From: Planctomycetales bacterium
Lineage (GTDB): Bacteria; Planctomycetota; Planctomycetia; Planctomycetales; Planctomycetaceae
DNA: 6,691 bases
Direction of reading: 5' to 3'
Assembly: GCA_020050375.1 (NCBI GenBank)
Contig: JAGVKR010000615.1
Location: 1-6,691 of the forward strand
Below, piece after piece: positions 4,498-6,691 of this stretch. A program made the translations under genes and the position numbers. Numbering within the stretch: the first letter of the stretch is position 1; every line of letters starts with the position of its first letter. Under the pieces are notes generated by a model. The model was not told the origin of the DNA. It made no database searches and saw only the letters and a list, made by a program, of their open reading frames with translations.

Positions 4498-6045
4498 ATG
4501 AAGCTGCGATTGATTTGTCTTGCAGTCGGGGTGGTGGCGTGTTTGACATGGCAGGCGTCGGTCGAAGCAGCACGCCCCAATCTTCTGCTGATCTACACCG
4601 ACGACCAGCCGTATAAGACCGTTGGGTGCTACCCCGAAACGCCGCGCTGGGTACGGACGCCGAATATCGACAAGCTGGCGGCGAAGGGCGTCCGATTCCA
4701 CCGCTCGTATCTGGGGCCGTGGTGCATGCCGTCGCGGGCCATCATGTTGACCGGTCGCCTGTCGTTCGGGATCGAGTCGATGCGGATGGACGGGACGTAT
4801 CCCGGCAGCGCCTATGATCCAAAAGCTTGCCCGTTCTGGCCGGCCGAGCTCCGCAAAGGGGGCTACCACACCGCACAGATCGGCAAGTGGCACACGGGGA
4901 CCGACACCGGCTGGAGTCGCGACTGGGACCATCAAATCGTCTGGAATCGGCCCGGCCATCCCGAGAATGCCGGGGCCTATTACAAAGAGCAGGTGCTGGC
5001 GTTCAACGGCGAGGAACGCCGCGTCGGCGGTTACTCGACCGACAACTACACGCAGTGGGCGGTCGATTACATCAACGGCGACGACCGCGACAAGAGCAAG
5101 CCGTGGTTTCTCTGGCTCTGCTACGGGGCGATTCACGGCCCGACAACCCCCGCGCCGCGGCACGTCGGAGCGTACGCCGGAAACGAAGTGCTGATTCCGG
5201 CGGATATCTTCGGCCCGCGTCCCGACAAGCCGAGTTATCTCGACGTCACGCAGGCGTGGGAGCCGGGGCCCAAGGGAAGGTCGGTGATGAAGATCCGCCC
5301 TAAGCGCGAAGGAAACTTCGACAAGGACGAACCGGGTCTCGACTATCAGAAGTGGGTCCAGCAGGTGAACGAGTGCGCCCTCGCGATCGATGAAGGGGTC
5401 GGCCGAGTGATGGCGGCCCTCGAAGCATCGGGGCAGCTCAAGGATACGCTGGTCGTCTTCACGGCCGATCAGGGTTACGCGCTTGGTGAGCACGGCTTCA
5501 GCCACAAGCTGGCTCCGTACGACGCCAATCTGGCCTCACCGCTGATCGTCAGCCAACCAGGGACGGTTCCCGAGGGTCAGGTGTGCCCCCATGCCGTCAG
5601 CTCCGCCGACCTGGTCGCCACGTTCTGCAAACTGGCGGCGGTCGATGTGCCGTGGAAACTGCATGGTCGCGATTTGAAGCGGCTCTTCGCCGAACCCGAA
5701 ACAGCCGATTGGAAATCGCCAATGCTGATGACGCATCATGGCCGCTACTTCGGGTCGGACACGCGCGAGATCCCTGCGGATAAGAAGCTGACGGAAACCA
5801 ACGGCGTTCCGTGGTGGGTGATGATCCGCGACGGATGGCACAAGTACATTCGCACTCTACGGTCGGGGGAGCCGGAAGAGGTCTATGATCTCGAGCACGA
5901 CCCCGAAGAGCTGCGCAACCTGGCGGTCGATCCGGCGTATCGACCGCTGCTCGAGTCGTTGCGAGCGAAGGCGATCGCCGAACTGCGGCGCACCGACGCT
6001 CCGTTCGTGGACGCGATGCCGCCGACCAAGGGGATGGCGAAATAG
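4498..6045 (+). CDS. Secreted type I sulfatase (Cys-type formylglycine)
   Basis: The 515-residue precursor is an arylsulfatase-superfamily (S1) enzyme that hydrolyses sulfate esters, most likely on sulfated polysaccharides, after export. The ATG at 4498 gives a clean Sec signal peptide: MKLR, a hydrophobic core (5-19) and S-V-E-A24 before the cleavage at A25-R-P-N. The in-frame ATG at 4447 would bury it, and a weak GGGG lies 7 bases before 4498. The calcium site begins with D35-D36. The formylglycine motif is Cys76-M-P-S-R followed by A-I-M-L-T-G-R; Cys76 is oxidised by a maturase (FGE or anSME) not present in the window. Further active-site residues are G-K130-W-H132, H213 (A-I-H-G-P), T-A-D324-Q325-G and H332/K337. 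The C-terminal V-Y-D-L-E-H-D-P-E-E-L-R-N-L segment is the usual sulfatase closing subdomain. Length is normal, and no catalytic residue seems missing. The substrate cannot be told from sequence alone. A second sulfatase follows 56 bases downstream. Confidence 0.94.
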   Translation: MKLRLICLAVGVVACLTWQASVEAARPNLLLIYTDDQPYKTVGCYPETPRWVRTPNIDKLAAKGVRFHRSYLGPWCMPSRAIMLTGRLSFGIESMRMDGTYPGSAYDPKACPFWPAELRKGGYHTAQIGKWHTGTDTGWSRDWDHQIVWNRPGHPENAGAYYKEQVLAFNGEERRVGGYSTDNYTQWAVDYINGDDRDKSKPWFLWLCYGAIHGPTTPAPRHVGAYAGNEVLIPADIFGPRPDKPSYLDVTQAWEPGPKGRSVMKIRPKREGNFDKDEPGLDYQKWVQQVNECALAIDEGVGRVMAALEASGQLKDTLVVFTADQGYALGEHGFSHKLAPYDANLASPLIVSQPGTVPEGQVCPHAVSSADLVATFCKLAAVDVPWKLHGRDLKRLFAEPETADWKSPMLMTHHGRYFGSDTREIPADKKLTETNGVPWWVMIRDGWHKYIRTLRSGEPEEVYDLEHDPEELRNLAVDPAYRPLLESLRAKAIAELRRTDAPFVDAMPPTKGMAK

Positions 6046-6101
6046 GACTCTTGTTGCGTCATCGCTCACCGCATCCAGATTGACAACGCGAGGTCTGATT
6101 C

Positions 6102-6691
6102 ATGTCGTCGAGCCGAATCCGGAACCGTTCCCGAGATTTCAGCGAACATCATCGAAGAGCTTTTCGTTCATCGCTTTCAATGGTGATCGCGGCATGCGTC
6201 GCCGCATTCGGTTCTGTGACGCCAGCATCGGCGGTCGACACTCCCTCGAAGCCGAACATCGTTGTCATTCTGGCCGATGATCTCGGATACGGGGACTTGG
6301 CGTGCTATGGGCATCCCCGCTTCAAAACGCCGCATCTCGATCGGATGGCGGCGGAAGGAGCGCGGCTGACGCACTTCAACACGCCGATGTCGTTCTGTGC
6401 GCCCACGCGGGCCGCACTGCTGACCGGTCGGCACCCGTTTCGTTGCGGGATGACGACGAACCCGGCGCCGGATGGCCCGGGGGATTCTGATTCTCGAGCG
6501 CTGCCGGCGAGCGAGATCACGCTGGCACAGATATTGCAAAAAGCCGGCTATGCGACAGGGATGCTGGGAAAATGGCATCTGGGGCACAAGCAGCCCGAGT
6601 TTTTGCCGACGCACCGTGGCTTCGACGAATATCTGGGGATTCCGTACAGCAACGACATGCGGCCGGTGAAGCTGGTCGGCGGCGACCAGAC
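6102..6691 (+). CDS. Second secreted type I sulfatase, 3'-truncated by window edge
   Basis: The first 196 codons of an arylsulfatase-A-type enzyme run off the right edge. The ATG at 6102 has a good GAGG (6090-6093) with an 8-base spacer. Conserved features: [10 protein letters not shown]59-D60-L-G-Y-G-D at the calcium site, the formylglycine motif Cys99[11 protein letters not shown] (Thr variant of C-x-P-S-R), and G-K157-W-H159-[18 protein letters not shown] is typical of the ArsA-like branch. The N-terminus is long and basic (about 22 residues, with R18-R19-A-F) before a hydrophobic core (about 25-39) and a P-A-S-A44 cleavage site. That layout suggests either a long Sec signal or a Tat signal. 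An internal ATG at 6180 would leave a core with no charged n-region, so I prefer 6102. It lies 56 bases behind the first sulfatase on the same strand and is probably cotranscribed. The second half of the catalytic domain and the C-terminus are not visible. Confidence 0.93.
   Translation, partial: MSSSRIRNRSRDFSEHHRRAFRSSLSMVIAACVAAFGSVTPASAVDTPSKPNIVVILADDLGYGDLACYGHPRFKTPHLDRMAAEGARLTHFNTPMSFCAPTRAALLTGRHPFRCGMTTNPAPDGPGDSDSRALPASEITLAQILQKAGYATGMLGKWHLGHKQPEFLPTHRGFDEYLGIPYSNDMRPVKLVGGDQ

Noticed and set aside
4318..5505. 395-codon open frame on the minus strand opposite the first sulfatase
   Set aside because: It overlaps a gene with complete catalytic motifs; its translation is rich in R/V/P low-information sequence with no recognisable domain, as expected of an antisense frame in GC-rich DNA.
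6080..6085. TTGACA between the sulfatases as a -35 box
   Set aside because: The position 17 bases downstream has no -10-like hexamer and falls inside the second sulfatase's coding region.

Overview
The window looks like chromosomal DNA of a planctomycete or a close relative. It is GC-rich, genes are loosely spaced with sizeable intergenic regions, and two secreted type I sulfatases sit head to tail, a hallmark of Planctomycetes/PVC genomes. The short lipoprotein with an ERNLGY-like C-terminus and the AT-rich intergenic repeats fit the same group. This assignment is inferred from gene style; there is no rRNA or marker gene to confirm it.

Layout. Positions 3-923 hold the C-terminal part of a single-chain class I (iron-sulfur) fumarate hydratase whose start lies outside the window. 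A 139-base imperfect inverted repeat (972-1110) follows. A small lipoprotein gene (1155-1412) runs on the minus strand. Positions 1413-1841 contain no intact gene. They carry heptameric GA-rich repeats, the decayed C-terminal half of a four-helix-bundle (S23/23S-IVP-like) protein gene, and a matching inverted repeat arm ending exactly at the next start codon. Then come a BshB1-like LmbE/PIG-L deacetylase (1842-2543), a putative glycosyltransferase with a four-cysteine module (2726-4204) behind a good sigma-70-like promoter (2621-2649), a 293-base spacer, a complete secreted sulfatase (4498-6045), and the first 196 codons of a second sulfatase (6102 to the window edge).

How the genes relate. 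Only the two sulfatases look like an operon: same strand, 56-base gap, and a clear ribosome binding site before the second. Both carry the Cys-type formylglycine motif and export signals, so they probably desulfate polysaccharides in the periplasm or outside the cell. Their signals differ: Sec-like in the first, possibly Tat-like in the second. The fumarase (central metabolism), the deacetylase (N-acetylsugar or low-molecular-weight thiol chemistry) and the glycosyltransferase (surface glycan) look like separate transcription units.

The most unusual part is 1588-1841. A degenerate four-helix-bundle gene bracketed by inverted heptameric repeats resembles the remains of a small dispersed cassette, whose end has supplanted any Shine-Dalgarno sequence of the deacetylase gene.
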